Source: Periplaneta americana (lineage: Eukaryota > Arthropoda > Insecta > Blattodea > Blattidae). From it: DNA of 64,000 nucleotides. The notes below the pieces were generated by a model, which ran no database searches, was not told the DNA's origin, and saw only the letters and a program-made list of their open reading frames with translations. Shown piece by piece: positions 58,301 through 62,699 of the stretch; positions within the stretch are counted from its first letter, which is position 1, and every line of letters starts with the position of its first letter. Both the position numbers and the translations under genes were made by a program. Location of the stretch: NCBI RefSeq assembly GCF_040183065.1, contig NC_091117.1:95382001-95446000 (forward strand), read 5' to 3'.

Positions 58301-59724
58301 CTAGAAACGAGAAACCACAAGCTTGTTTAGCAGTCAAGTATTCTGTTCAAAAGCTTAATGGCCTAATTGTTACAGTTTGTGCTAAAATATTCTTATTGAT
58401 CACACAAGTGAGACGGAATAGAATGAATGCTGTGTGTAGGTATTTTATGAATCAAGATCACAGTAGATCAGAAAGAAGAGGGGATAACAGGCAAATTACA
58501 AGGGATGTGCACATCCCAGATTCGATCATTGTGTTTATTTCGAAATTTAAATGTCGGGAGAGCCATTATCACAAGGAAAAGTAGTGCAACAAGCTATCTT
58601 CTCTCCCGAGTGCAGTGTTAAGAAACTATGGCTTATGTGGAAATGTGGAAGGAATGATTCAGGACATGAAATTTGCTCCCTCTCAAAATTGTTTAAGCTA
58701 TTTCATTGACATTTTAGTTTAGCAGCTGCAATCACATATCGTCATTTACAAGCAAAACATATTAAGTAAAAAATAATACTTCTGAGAAAAAGGTGTATAT
58801 TCATTCATTCATTCATTTAGTATTCTGTCCAAGGGCAGGTCTTTCACTGCAAACCCAACTTTCTCCAATCTTTCCTATTTCCCACCTTCCTCTTTGTTTC
58901 CTCATATGATCCATATATCTTAATGTCATCTATCATCTGATATCTTCTTCTGCCCCAAACAAGGCATATATAATGCACATAATATACGTGTATCAACTTA
59001 GAATTGGAAAATGAAATACATTTAAACAGAAAGAACTTACTAAAAATAATAATATTTTGAAGATTCAGTTTTGTCAGAAGAAAAACGCCTTTTTCTCAGA
59101 ATTAATAATTTTTACTTGATGTGTTTTGCGTCTAAGTTGACGATATATACCTATTTAAGTTTATTTTCAGACTCTTCTTAGTCCTGACTTAAATCTATAT
59201 AACAACCAGAGTAACTCTGAATACTTCAGTGAAGTGTCAAAATAAATTCAACTTCCTAATGGATTAAAGTATGCAGGCACTAGGAGTATCAAATTTGTTT
59301 TATCAGTTTGTCATTTTTCTCATAACTTGCCAGTTTGACTTAGGTTAGTTTGGAATCCATCCCTTCGATTGTTCTCATTGTCTAAGTTATAAAATCATAA
59401 ATATATCATTTTCAGATTACAGTGATAAAAGAGGGATGAAAGTTTTCTAATTTTGTATAATTATGTACAAGTAATTATAATTACCGTATTGTCATATTTT
59501 TATATTGCGGGAAATTCAGTCTGAAACGTTCATAATCTTCATATATGACAAGTGAGAAGTGTTGAGTGGCTGCAAGGTAATCCTGGGCAAGGGAATCGTA
59601 GCGGACAAACATGGAAAAGCTCTCTAGTCCAAGATTCCCCTTTACAAAGTAGTAGAGACCATATACACTTGCAATACTGAAGTTCTCCACAGCACACAGG
59701 ATGTTCTTGTATGCTATCAACAAC
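22976..59724 (-). CDS. NIT-domain receptor guanylate cyclase (5'-partial, 8 exons)
   Basis: Membrane guanylate cyclase making cGMP from GTP. The coding parts 59485-59724, 57087-57215, 48345-48474, 40117-40239, 38504-38717, 30701-30919, 26617-26708 and 22976-23098 join with matching phases and GT/AG junctions into 422 residues ending in TGA. Residues 1-123 are the second half of an extracellular NIT sensor with two N-glycosylation sequons (N76, N87). 138-158 is a transmembrane helix. 167-207 is the signalling helix ([11 protein letters not shown]). 208-400 is the class III cyclase domain. Metal-binding D222 (SDIVGFT) and D266 (GDAYMV), guanine-selecting E262 and C334 (YCLFGD), and N341 and R345 (NTASRM) are all present, so the enzyme looks active. 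No kinase-homology domain separates the membrane from the cyclase, unlike natriuretic-peptide-type receptors. The N-terminal exons lie outside the window. NIT domains sense nitrate or nitrite in bacteria. In an annelid, NIT-GCs have been linked to nitric oxide signalling (from memory). The ligand here is unknown. Confidence 0.95.
23243..23277. repeat. (TAA)n microsatellite, intron 7
   Basis: About eleven TAA repeats, 145 bp upstream of the last exon's acceptor on the gene's strand. Confidence 0.95.
23521..23568. repeat. Near-perfect hairpin, intron 7
   Basis: AAATTCCCAAACATTCAAT and ATTGAATGTTTGCGAATTT are inverted copies with one mismatch across 19 bp, separated by a loop of about 8 bp. Confidence 0.8.
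23682..23776. repeat. (ATG)n / (ATA)n compound microsatellite
   Basis: ATGATGATG changes into a long pure AAT run of about 25 repeats. An apparent poly-isoleucine open frame over it is an artefact. Confidence 0.95.
24004..24804. mobile_element. Deletion derivative of a mariner-like element, about 270-bp TIRs
   Basis: Inverted arms (about 24004-24275 and 24480-24804) start with CAGGGTGATTCAAAACCTCT and its variant CAGGATGTTTCAAAACCTCT on the other strand, and are flanked by TA on both sides. Only about 210 bp lie between them. On the minus strand they encode [20 protein letters not shown] and [14 protein letters not shown], the N-terminal helix-turn-helix of a mariner-superfamily transposase. 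The catalytic domain has been deleted. The right arm has gained an AAAG/AAAC microsatellite at 24585-24640. Confidence 0.88.
25555..26430 (+). pseudogene. LINE ORF2 3' remnant (LINE family B)
   Basis: Frames carry [18 protein letters not shown] near 25765 and [20 protein letters not shown] near 25845, the conserved region just after the RT domain. Downstream C-terminal sequence is broken by stops. The end near 26290-26420 (KISDD region) is repeated in reverse at 58815-58972, which supports an interspersed element. It lies in intron 7, antisense to the cyclase gene. Confidence 0.75.
26617..26708 (-). CDS. NIT-GC exon 7: end of cyclase domain
   Basis: 92 nt, acceptor TTTCCAG|CT and donor AAG|GTAAAC, phase 1 to 0. 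It encodes [20 protein letters not shown] and [10 protein letters not shown], the conserved IHIS-x-x-T strand and the RG-x-x-E/V-K strand closing the catalytic fold. It is followed by a 3.5-kb intron. Confidence 0.95.
26887..27660. other. Intron 6 AT-rich sequence, nothing recognised
   Basis: No coding similarity. It may include the 5' non-coding end of the hAT remnant that follows. Confidence 0.45.
27670..28025 (+). pseudogene. hAT (CGGBP1-like) N-terminal remnant
   Basis: [20 protein letters not shown] followed by [19 protein letters not shown] and TFRKSYIVR near 27787-27930, then [15 protein letters not shown] near 27980-28018, are in the order expected for CGGBP1-like hAT transposases. 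Stops interrupt it and the C-terminal two-thirds are missing. Confidence 0.75.
28444..29448. mobile_element. Non-autonomous DNA element with about 190-bp TIRs
   Basis: The left end begins CAGAATGGACCATTTAAGTT and the right end is the complement of CAGGGTGAACCATTTAAGTT. Both are flanked by TA. Arms extend to about 28640 and from about 29262. A SINE with a long duplication sits inside. No transposase was seen. Confidence 0.85.
28706..29038 (-). mobile_element. tRNA-derived SINE (family 4) with 26-bp flanking duplication
   Basis: On the minus strand GCGTAGCTCAGTGGTCAGAG and the B-box GGGTTCGATCCCC match the 19799-20004 copy. A perfect 26-bp direct repeat flanks it, beginning CGAATTTACTAAAGATGTTA at 28680-28705 and at 29039-29064. 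This is longer than the 9-14 bp seen around other retroposons in the window. Confidence 0.85.
29625..29951 (-). mobile_element. tRNA-derived SINE (family 5), complete
   Basis: The tRNA-like head lies at the right, with minus-strand A-box region CTAGTGGTCAGAGCTTCTGG and B-box GGTTCGATTCCC. The body runs left to a poly(A) tail (poly-T on the plus strand at 29625). The duplication ATACTCCGAATGT is perfect at 29612-29624 and 29952-29964. Confidence 0.93.
29962..30532. mobile_element. Tc1/mariner-like non-autonomous element
   Basis: TACAGTTCCAGAAAAA at 29963 and the complement ending near 30531 form TIRs that continue into AATGGC. The TA of the TIR could be the target duplication. A tRNA-like B-box (GGGTTCGAATACTG near 30258) inside suggests a degraded SINE. 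Confidence 0.7.
30701..30919 (-). CDS. NIT-GC exon 6: cyclase domain, C-terminal half
   Basis: 219 nt, phase 1 in and out, donor GATG|GTAAGT. It encodes [37 protein letters not shown], then [20 protein letters not shown] with guanine-selecting C334 and transition-state N341 and R345. The acceptor is unusual: a GAT microsatellite lies almost against the AG, so the pyrimidine tract is weak. Confidence 0.97.
30926..30943. repeat. (ATC)n microsatellite against the exon 6 acceptor
   Basis: Five to six ATC repeats begin only about 5 nt from the acceptor AG (30920-30921). On the gene's strand this is GATGATGAT in the place of the polypyrimidine tract. Confidence 0.9.
31030..32650 (+). pseudogene. 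LINE with RNase H domain (family C), 5'-truncated
   Basis: Three broken frames read in order. The post-RT region is [20 protein letters not shown] near 31215-31275, then [14 protein letters not shown] near 31394. A ribonuclease H domain follows ([17 protein letters not shown] near 31876, [12 protein letters not shown] near 32054, [15 protein letters not shown] near 32177). The cysteine-rich end is [20 protein letters not shown] near 32455-32515. Such an order is typical of I/Jockey-like elements with RNase H. Stops and frameshifts make it inactive. It lies in intron 5, antisense to the cyclase. Confidence 0.88.
32685..32745. mobile_element. Single pogo/Tigger-like terminal sequence
   Basis: TACAGTACAACCCCGTTAAT followed by AAGCTCGTCATGGGACC resembles the end of the Tigger element at 50392 (TACAGTAAAACCCTGATAAG). 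I did not find the matching right end, so only one terminus is claimed. Confidence 0.45.
33086..33235 (-). mobile_element. SINE (family 2), inverted copy
   Basis: Reverse-complement match to the 9004-9228 copy: GTTGTTGTTTAGTCAACTGT tail on the left, CAGGTTTGAAACTC B-box region, and GGTGGTCAATTC at the right. Confidence 0.75.
33236..34017. other. Intron 5 sequence without recognised features
   Basis: I see no coding region or clear repeat in this stretch. Confidence 0.45.
34018..34206. mobile_element. MITE (family M2), about 189 bp
   Basis: The left end reads GGGGCCATATTCATAGACAT and the right end ATGTCTATGAATAGCACCC, with inner copies of GTGCGGGCT close to both ends. The flanks share TA or CTA, suggesting a 2- or 3-bp target duplication. 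Confidence 0.8.
34210..34622 (-). pseudogene. Penelope-like element 3' end, GIY-YIG-type endonuclease remnant
   Basis: The minus strand encodes [20 protein letters not shown] followed by RYKEHF, then [17 protein letters not shown] and [20 protein letters not shown] and a terminal EDGSQTEN stop. The CNHLY...[13 protein letters not shown] pattern is the GIY-YIG nuclease signature of Penelope-like retroelements. No reverse transcriptase part is present, and the usual VG before the K of KTGR is replaced, so activity is unlikely. Confidence 0.82.
34624..34910. mobile_element. Rearranged SINE (family 1) with inverted head
   Basis: 34624-34668 is the tRNA-like head in minus orientation (CTGGTTTCGCAGCCAAACGC to ACAGGTGTGGA). 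34737-34905 is the family body in plus orientation (ACCTGGTTGAGGTTTTTTCG to CGTCGTAAAATAACC plus a poly-A tail). About 68 bp of unrelated DNA separate them. Either two fragments met by chance or the 5' part was inverted at insertion. Confidence 0.75.
35198..35450. mobile_element. MITE (family M1), intact copy inside gypsy
   Basis: TIRs GTTCCTGCAATAACTTCTAT and ACATAGGAGTTATTGCAGGA. The interior aligns with the split copy at 14583-16316 and lacks the mariner insertion. It separates the EKKYSSV and KELLSIC halves of the gypsy RNase H domain. Confidence 0.88.
35594..36183 (-). mobile_element. tRNA-derived SINE (family 6) inside gypsy
   Basis: The minus-strand head CTGGTTGGCGAAGTTGGTAT (A-box) and GGGTTCGATCCTGG (B-box) lies at the right. 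The body ends at the left in an A-rich tail. The perfect 12-bp duplication CCCAGATAACTT (35582-35593, 36184-36195) restores the gypsy reading when removed. The SINE carries a younger SINE inside. Confidence 0.93.
35688..36037 (-). mobile_element. tRNA-derived SINE (family 7) nested in the SINE above
   Basis: On the minus strand it starts CTGTCCTGCCCCGTGGCGTC, has the A-box region TGGCGTCGCGGTCTGAGGC and B-box GGTTCAAATCC, and ends in (TTA)n-rich sequence. The duplication AGGAGTTCTTTTA is perfect at 35675-35687 and 36038-36050. Confidence 0.93.
36764..36850. repeat. (CT)n (TG)n compound microsatellite
   Basis: CTCTCTCCC-rich run changes into TGTGTGTG immediately before the LINE at 36852. Confidence 0.95.
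36852..37925 (-). pseudogene. LINE with RNase H domain (family C-like), 5'-truncated
   Basis: From the right: [20 protein letters not shown] near 37880, [20 protein letters not shown] near 37700, the RNase H domain ([20 protein letters not shown] near 37600, [14 protein letters not shown] near 37430, [20 protein letters not shown] near 37290), then the cysteine-rich tail [20 protein letters not shown] near 37020 and [16 protein letters not shown] stop. One stop near 37775 and a frame break near 37190 are visible, so it is less decayed than the 31030 copy. It lies within the gypsy remnant and on the same strand as the cyclase. Confidence 0.88.
38194..38340 (+). mobile_element. Possible start of the gypsy 3' LTR
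   Basis: A purine-rich AAGAGAGGGAGA directly precedes TGTAATGAATAACC, the arrangement of a polypurine tract followed by an LTR. The LTR end and any 5' LTR were not identified. Confidence 0.4.
38504..38717 (-). CDS. NIT-GC exon 5: cyclase domain, N-terminal half
   Basis: 214 nt, acceptor TTTTTCAG and donor G|GTGAGC; enters phase 0, leaves phase 1. It begins [20 protein letters not shown] with metal-binding D222, then [10 protein letters not shown], then [19 protein letters not shown] with guanine-selecting E262 and metal-binding D266. Every catalytic position in this half matches active guanylate cyclases. Confidence 0.97.
38822..39845 (+). pseudogene. LINE family A reverse transcriptase, catalytic part
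   Basis: It reads [19 protein letters not shown] near 38868, [15 protein letters not shown] near 39005, [18 protein letters not shown] near 39070, [14 protein letters not shown] near 39162, [14 protein letters not shown] near 39250 and the catalytic box [11 protein letters not shown] near 39544. It ends in [19 protein letters not shown] and [13 protein letters not shown] (about 39645-39790). The two Asp of the YADD box are intact, but several stops and frame changes are present. It is the fullest RT domain of family A here. Intron 4, antisense. Confidence 0.87.
40117..40239 (-). CDS. NIT-GC exon 4: signalling / dimerisation helix
   Basis: 123 nt, phase 0 at both ends, acceptor TTTTTACAG and donor CAG|GTAAAT. 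It encodes [20 protein letters not shown] and then [20 protein letters not shown], the coiled-coil linker immediately before the cyclase domain in receptor and soluble guanylate cyclases. The short linker leaves no room for a kinase-homology domain. Confidence 0.95.
40387..41154. other. Intron 3 AT-rich sequence
   Basis: No feature recognised. Confidence 0.45.
41155..41742. mobile_element. MITE (family M3), about 590 bp
   Basis: The left end TATTTACCTGCGTAATAGAC and the complement at the right (TCCATTATGCAGGTAAATAT) are inverted. It shares its ends and interior blocks such as AAAAATTTTAG and GTGCATCCAA-TTA-GA with the element at 61219-61782. Confidence 0.8.
41876..42897. mobile_element. Possible DNA element around an HTH-bearing fragment
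   Basis: AGGTAGTACAG at 41876 and its complement CTGTACTACCT at 42887-42897 are short inverted ends enclosing the transposase-like fragment at 42473-42723. The TIR is short, so the boundary is tentative. Confidence 0.4.
42473..42723 (-). pseudogene. Helix-turn-helix N-terminal fragment of an IS630-like transposase
   Basis: [20 protein letters not shown] followed by [20 protein letters not shown] resembles the N-terminal domain of a transposase-like family common in arthropods (REVI-NVM-FVKKE, RVSAATGVSKRTV). It stops at 42473. No DDE domain was found. Family assignment is by resemblance only. Confidence 0.55.
43286..43361. repeat. (ATC)n microsatellite
   Basis: About 24 ATC/GTC triplets. 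The poly-serine open frame over it is an artefact. Confidence 0.95.
43454..45021 (-). pseudogene. LINE reverse transcriptase (family D) split by a DNA element
   Basis: From the right: [20 protein letters not shown] followed by [12 protein letters not shown] (about 45000-44905), then NRILN at 44870. After the insertion, [19 protein letters not shown] (44052-43990, containing the catalytic ADD), then [20 protein letters not shown] near 43880, [20 protein letters not shown] near 43700 and [20 protein letters not shown] near 43640. The reading is continuous across the 44055-44858 insertion once removed. It lies in intron 3, same strand as the cyclase. Confidence 0.87.
44055..44858. mobile_element. 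Tc1/mariner-type non-autonomous element (804 bp)
   Basis: CAGTGAAACCTCTCATTTAC at 44055 and the complement of CAGTGAAACCTCTCCTTATG ending at 44858, with TA on both sides. The ends continue with GGACA / TGTCC matches. No transposase was found. It splits a LINE just before its ADD box. Confidence 0.9.
45180..45925 (+). pseudogene. LINE family A, 3' end
   Basis: [20 protein letters not shown] near 45305, [20 protein letters not shown] near 45460, [20 protein letters not shown] near 45550 and then degenerate C-terminal sequence ending in an AAAAGCCATTTGTAAGTAA tail near 45908-45925. A stop after TFTLR and later frameshifts inactivate it. Confidence 0.85.
45926..48344. other. Intron 3 sequence without recognised genes
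   Basis: I see AT-rich DNA with no supported coding region. The minus-strand open frame at 45598-46092 is mostly a shadow of the LINE 3' end. Confidence 0.45.
48345..48474 (-). CDS. NIT-GC exon 3: transmembrane segment
   Basis: 130 nt, acceptor ATTTTAG|TGACG and donor CAG|GTAAGT (consensus). It encodes [14 protein letters not shown] followed by the hydrophobic [20 protein letters not shown] and the basic cytoplasmic start VRNATQTIQ. This is the second membrane span expected for a NIT receptor, whose sensor sits between two helices. Confidence 0.95.
49110..49470 (-). pseudogene. LINE (RNase H clade) C-terminal fragment
   Basis: [40 protein letters not shown] and [20 protein letters not shown] with later EHLRNCPAL and [15 protein letters not shown] correspond to the cysteine-rich ends at 32338-32650 and 36854-37075. 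A GCAGCAGCAG run at about 49093-49108 is the likely tail. It is 5'-truncated. Confidence 0.82.
49690..50040 (-). pseudogene. hAT (CGGBP1-like) C-terminal fragment
   Basis: [20 protein letters not shown] followed by [20 protein letters not shown] and ENFEKFFI matches the C-terminal dimerisation block seen at 8245-8345 (CEFERSFRQYKAMLHDNRRS). The upstream segment [20 protein letters not shown] is in a different frame. AT-rich DNA at 51400-51600 may be the rest of this element, displaced by the Tigger insertion. Confidence 0.7.
50392..51381. mobile_element. Tigger/pogo-like DNA transposon, internally deleted
   Basis: The left end CAGTAAAACCCTGATAAGAT and right end (complement of CAGTAAAACCTCGATAAGAC) are flanked by TA on both sides. 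At 990 bp it is too short for a full pogo transposase of about 500 residues. The only coding remnant is the N-terminal DNA-binding domain. Confidence 0.9.
50550..50903 (-). pseudogene. Tigger/pogo transposase N-terminus (CENP-B-like HTH)
   Basis: It starts [20 protein letters not shown] and continues [20 protein letters not shown] and [17 protein letters not shown], the psq/CENP-B-type helix-turn-helix of pogo-family transposases. After about residue 85 the similarity fades and a stop follows; the DDE catalytic domain is deleted. Its start is well placed near the element's right end. Confidence 0.87.
51643..52825. mobile_element. Mariner-like element with about 80-bp TIRs, internally deleted
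   Basis: CAGGGTGTTCGCAACTTAAT at 51643 and its complement ending at 52825, with TA on both sides. The TIRs match through GAATCAAGGAATAC-type sequence for about 80 bp. A transposase N-terminus is read on the minus strand. Confidence 0.9.
52203..52526 (-). pseudogene. Mariner-like transposase N-terminal remnant
   Basis: [20 protein letters not shown] and [20 protein letters not shown], then [20 protein letters not shown] and [12 protein letters not shown], are the DNA-binding half of a mariner-superfamily transposase (cf. QEEILEAVNMTPSISKRRVA in the 14854-16015 copy). The sequence then jumps to [12 protein letters not shown] with no catalytic motifs, so a deletion removed the DDE region. Confidence 0.8.
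53090..53303. repeat. Pair of direct repeats about 157 bp apart
   Basis: The block TATGTT-ATTAA-ATTACAA followed by GTGTTTCAATGGAAA and CAGAACAACTCAA occurs near 53091-53142 and 53248-53299. Confidence 0.65.
53940..54506. mobile_element. MITE (family M4), 567 bp
   Basis: ATACCAAATTTTCTCGAATA at 53940 and the complement TATTCGAGAAAATATGGTAT ending at 54506 are inverted. The repeat continues inward through CCATGTGCAC- and GGGTGCATGGG-like blocks. No coding content. Confidence 0.78.
54860..55505 (+). pseudogene. LINE family A, 3' end, long open frame
   Basis: A 182-codon frame (54870-55418) reads [80 protein letters not shown] and [10 protein letters not shown] before a TGA that replaces a Trp codon seen in sister copies. 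Sequence continues to AMNLLVL and a stop, then an AAAAGCCGTAAGTAAGTA tail. It is the best-preserved C-terminal region of the family here. It begins abruptly, so it is 5'-truncated. It lies in intron 2, antisense to the cyclase. Confidence 0.87.
55506..55950 (+). pseudogene. Second LINE family A 3' end in tandem, carrying a LINE insertion
   Basis: Directly after the previous tail the family restarts at [14 protein letters not shown] and continues [20 protein letters not shown] to about 55715, is interrupted by an 88-bp insertion (55726-55813), and resumes ([24 protein letters not shown]) to a new AAAAGCCATTTGCAAGTAAG tail. The head-to-tail arrangement suggests insertion into the tail repeat or a local duplication. 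Confidence 0.83.
55726..55813 (-). mobile_element. 88-bp truncated LINE family C insertion
   Basis: The reverse complement matches the 3' end of the RNase H LINE at about 32568-32652 (TAATATCTTTGAAAAATATT to GCCTGGCATTAGAAAACAA). A 10-bp duplication AGGATAATAT flanks it (55716-55725, 55814-55823). It is an extreme 5' truncation of a family whose longer copy lies in intron 5. Confidence 0.93.
55951..57086. other. Intron 2 sequence, nothing recognised
   Basis: No family resemblance found for the open frames near 56523-56803. A T-run at about 56928-56938 is low complexity. Confidence 0.45.
57087..57215 (-). CDS. NIT-GC exon 2: end of NIT domain
   Basis: 129 nt. Acceptor TTCCAG|ACGTCT and donor CAG|GTAGAG, entering and leaving in phase 2, so it joins both neighbours without a frame break. 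It encodes [20 protein letters not shown] and then [20 protein letters not shown], the juxtamembrane end of NIT, with a second sequon at N87. Introns of 2.3 kb upstream and 8.6 kb downstream flank it. Confidence 0.93.
57216..58814. other. Intron 1, 3' portion: no feature recognised
   Basis: AT-rich. The 104-codon frame at 58270-58584 has no recognisable motif. Confidence 0.45.
58815..58972 (-). mobile_element. LINE family B 3'-end fragment
   Basis: The reverse complement matches 26290-26420: AGAAGAAGATATCAGATGAT, AAGATATATGGATCATATG and GGAAAGATTGGAGAAAGTTG. The tail side carries CATTCATTCATT repeats near 58801-58820. Confidence 0.75.
59485..59724 (-). CDS. NIT-GC exon 1 of window: NIT domain, second half
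   Basis: 240 nt. The acceptor is TTTTAG before GTTGTTGATAG; the exon starts by completing a codon (phase 2) and the donor is G|GTAATT. It encodes residues 1-79 plus a split Arg, including [20 protein letters not shown] and [10 protein letters not shown], the long helix typical of the C-terminal half of NIT domains. The N-M-T at residue 76 is a possible glycosylation site. Because it starts mid-domain, at least one more NIT exon must lie upstream. Confidence 0.93.
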
Positions 59725-60004
59725 CTAAAACAGAGCAATAAAATTACAACTACAAAGACTATGATGATATGATGAAATTATCGCTAAAGCAATGAGAGGT
59801 ATACAGCAACTTTCAACCATGCCATTATGATGATAGGCAATCGGAAATAAGTACACGATGTTGCCAACATATGGGCATGAGGTTTTCCTCTGGTGTTGTT
59901 GCCATGCCAGAAGAAATGTTTTCTTCTTCTCCTTCCATCATTCTTAACATAACTGAGAGACAGCCAAGAAGGTTAAGCAGGATTTTATGAGAAGATATTA
60001 CAGT

Positions 60005-60135
60005 CAATTAGACGCACTGTTAGTAATAAGGTTAGATATAGCTTGATGAGGTGATATAGATTAGTGACAAGTAGGCCCACTGTCAGTGACAAGGTTAGTA
60101 GGGTTTGGAGAGGGGATATAATAGTGACAAGTGCT
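60005..60135. repeat. Degenerate satellite A-like copies
   Basis: GTGACAAGTAGGCCCACTGT, GTGACAAGGTTAG and GGGGATATA-GTGACAAGTG resemble the units at 5055-5400. Confidence 0.6.
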
Positions 60136-60591
60136 TTGACAGAAGTGAATGTTAGATCCATTTTCCCTTTGATGTAATATTTCCATTTCTCAAAATAGTC
60201 CATGTCAACGATATTCCCTGGACCACACCACAGAATGGAATATAAATCTTACACTTGCAATATAAATACAAAATACAATAAAATAATTACAAACAGTGAA
60301 ATGAAAATATACACAGTTTGTGATTAACAGTAGGCCTATGACATTAAAAGTATTTTTCCTTCATTGTGCTGTGATAACGTGTTATATCATCTTCGAAAAC
60401 CAGCATTCCGCCATTATACTCTGTAAATCCTCCATTTTACTAATGCAGTGAATTCTTAAAGAATGTAGTCACGAACTTTACTAGCAACATTTCGATTCTC
60501 TTTTGTATGACATGGCTTGTTATGGACTGGTGACTAGTGGCGACCATAGTTGGCCTGTTGTACTGCCCTAATTATCCACTTGTTTCGAAAT

Positions 60592-60848
60592 GATTATTAT
60601 TTTTTAAGTAGGTTATTTTACGCCGTTTTATCAACATCTTAGGTTATTTAGCATCTGAGATGAAGGTGATAATGCCGGTGAAATGAGTCCAGGGTCCAGC
60701 ACCAGAAGTTACCCAGCATTTGCTCATATTGGGTTGAGGGAAAACCCCAGAAAAAATCTCAACCAGGTAACTCGTCCTGAACAGGAATCGAACCCGAGCC
60801 ACCTGGTTTCGCGTCCAGACGCGCTAACCTTTACTCCACAGGTGTGGA
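60592..60848 (-). mobile_element. tRNA-derived SINE (family 1), complete but older
   Basis: Same structure as the 6121-6379 copy with more substitutions; the B-box reads GGTTCGATTCC on the minus strand. The duplication TGTTTCGAAAT (60581-60591, 60849-60859) is perfect. Confidence 0.92.
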
Positions 60849-60879
60849 TGTTTCGAAATTATAAAACTATAATCTCGGG

Positions 60880-61100
60880 TGGGTGTGTAAAGAGAGGTAA
60901 CTCGAAAATTGTGAAAAATGAGTTTTCTAGCTACAAAGGAAGAAAAACACACCAAGAGTCCCGAAATTACGAGTTACCTCGAAATACAGCAACCATAGAT
61001 GATGTGAGATATTCCACATACTCATTAGTGCAGAAGAGAGTTGTTTTCTTTTGTAGCTAGATAACTTATTTTTCACAATTTTGGAGTTACCTCTCCTTAC
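60880..61100. repeat. Imperfect inverted repeat around 60885-61100
   Basis: GAGAGGTAACTCGAAAATTG-TGAAAAATGAG near 60892 is mirrored by AACTTATTTTTCACAATTTT-GGAGTTACCTCTC near 61065-61095. The arms include AGTTTTCTAGCTACAAA and TTTGTAGCTAGATAAC. It may be a small foldback element. Confidence 0.65.
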
Positions 61101-61218
61101 ATATCCATCCGAATGTTATGATTTTAGAGGTGGAATTTCTATCTAAATACACATTCTATTCCTGGCTATTTAGATGCTCAGAGAACATAAATATCAACGA
61201 ATCATCATATTAGAGTTA

Positions 61219-61782
61219 TTACCGTATTTACTTGCGTAATAAACACATTTTTCCTATAATTTTTGGATTAAAAATCCAGGGTGTGTATTATATGCAAGGA
61301 ACAAATTTTAGGGGAAAATTATAACTAGTTGACATCCCACGTGATAATCACATGTAGTTTCGACATCGGACATTCAAGAAATATTGAAAATGATCGAGTG
61401 TACGACTTTAAGAGTATTGATATATAGAATGCTTATGAGCAGTACCTAATAATGTAAAGTGTATAACATACGAAAATAATTAAAAATGTAGCACAATAAT
61501 AACCACAAAACACAACTGAAGCAAGCATCATTACATGAGACAACAATCGACATTAATGCTGCTCATGTTAAAAGTTGTTAAACTATTGAAAAGAATCAAC
61601 TACAATCCATTTTCTCTTAATTTTAAAATGAACCAATCGTAATAAATTAACTCTTTGTTTTAAAAATTTAAACATGAGAAGTGCATCCAACTTTATGATT
61701 TTACATTACCACAGGTAGCAATTGAAACTGTAATGCGTACATTATGTGACAGCATTTATTACACGAGTAAAATACTGGTACA
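61219..61782. mobile_element. MITE (family M3), second copy
   Basis: The left end TTACCGTATTTACTTGCGTA and right end (complement) TTATTACACGAGTAAAATAC are inverted, and the interior shares CAGGGTGTGT and GTGCATCCAACTTTATGA blocks with the 41155-41742 copy. Confidence 0.75.
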
Positions 61783-62149
61783 GTATATTTGAATTTTCAT
61801 TTTATATATTCTTACATATTTCGACAATTTTACATACCATATTTCAGATGATTATACACAAAAAGCAAATATTTTGTATTTTTTTGGTGTATTTGTGTAT
61901 TCATTGCAAATCTGTTGAATTATCAAACACAGTTTGGATAGATATAACAACCAAAAGGAATGTGAAAATGAACTACAACAAAGGCTAAAATCGACTTGGG
62001 TAGTCAAAGCTTCTCCAAACGGATAGGCTTACAAGAAAACACACTGTCTGAATTAAGAGTAACCCAAGTACATGCATCCTTCCTCACTCAAGTTTACTAC
62101 TTAGGATGGATTCTGAAAACAAATAAGGAATACTGGTATTTTATATTGT

Positions 62150-62660
62150 ATTGTATTGTCATCCAGTCTGCTGCCAAAAAACTGAAAGTTAGAATTTATA
62201 AAACAGTTATATTACCGGTTGTTCTGTATGGTTGTGAGACTTGGACTCTCACTTTGAGAGAGGAGCAGAGGTTAAGGGTATTTGAGAATAAGGTGCTTAC
62301 AGAAATATTTGGGGCTAAGAGGGATGAAGTTACAGGAGAATGGAGGAAGTTACACAAAGCAGAACTTATCTCATTGTATTCTTCACCTAACATAATTAGG
62401 AACATTAAATCCAGAGGTTTGAGATTGGCAGGGCATATAGCATGTATGGACGAATCAAGAAATGCATATAAAGTGTTAGTTGGGAAGCCGGAGGGAATAA
62501 GACCTTTGAGGAGGCCGAGACGTAATTGGAAGGTTAATATTAAAATGGATTTGAGGGAGGTGGGATATGATGGTAGAGACTGGATTAATTTTGCACAGGA
62601 TAGGAACCGATGGTGGGCTTATGTGAGGGCGGCAATGAACCTCCGGGTTCCTTAAAAACC
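62150..62660 (+). pseudogene. LINE family A, 3' end, open to the natural stop
   Basis: The frame is open from 61996 but family A similarity begins near 62160: [80 protein letters not shown] and [15 protein letters not shown] stop at 62655. The following AAAACCATAAGTAAGTAAG is the family tail. It is about 165 codons without a break, 5'-truncated and presumably inactive. Confidence 0.87.
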
Positions 62661-62699
62661 ATAAGTAAGTAAGTATTGGAAACATCCTCCTCCCCAACA

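Noticed and set aside
59985-60203. Minus-strand frame with IVDMDYFEKWKYYIKGKMDL as the missing N-terminal NIT exon
   Set aside because: It has an AG before it and some helix-like character, but no GT donor in the phase 2 needed to join 59724, and it runs into satellite A-like repeats. Not supported without transcripts.
61996-62150. N-terminal part of the 219-codon frame as LINE protein
   Set aside because: The first about 50 codons do not match the family; similarity begins near 62160, so the frame is open there by chance.
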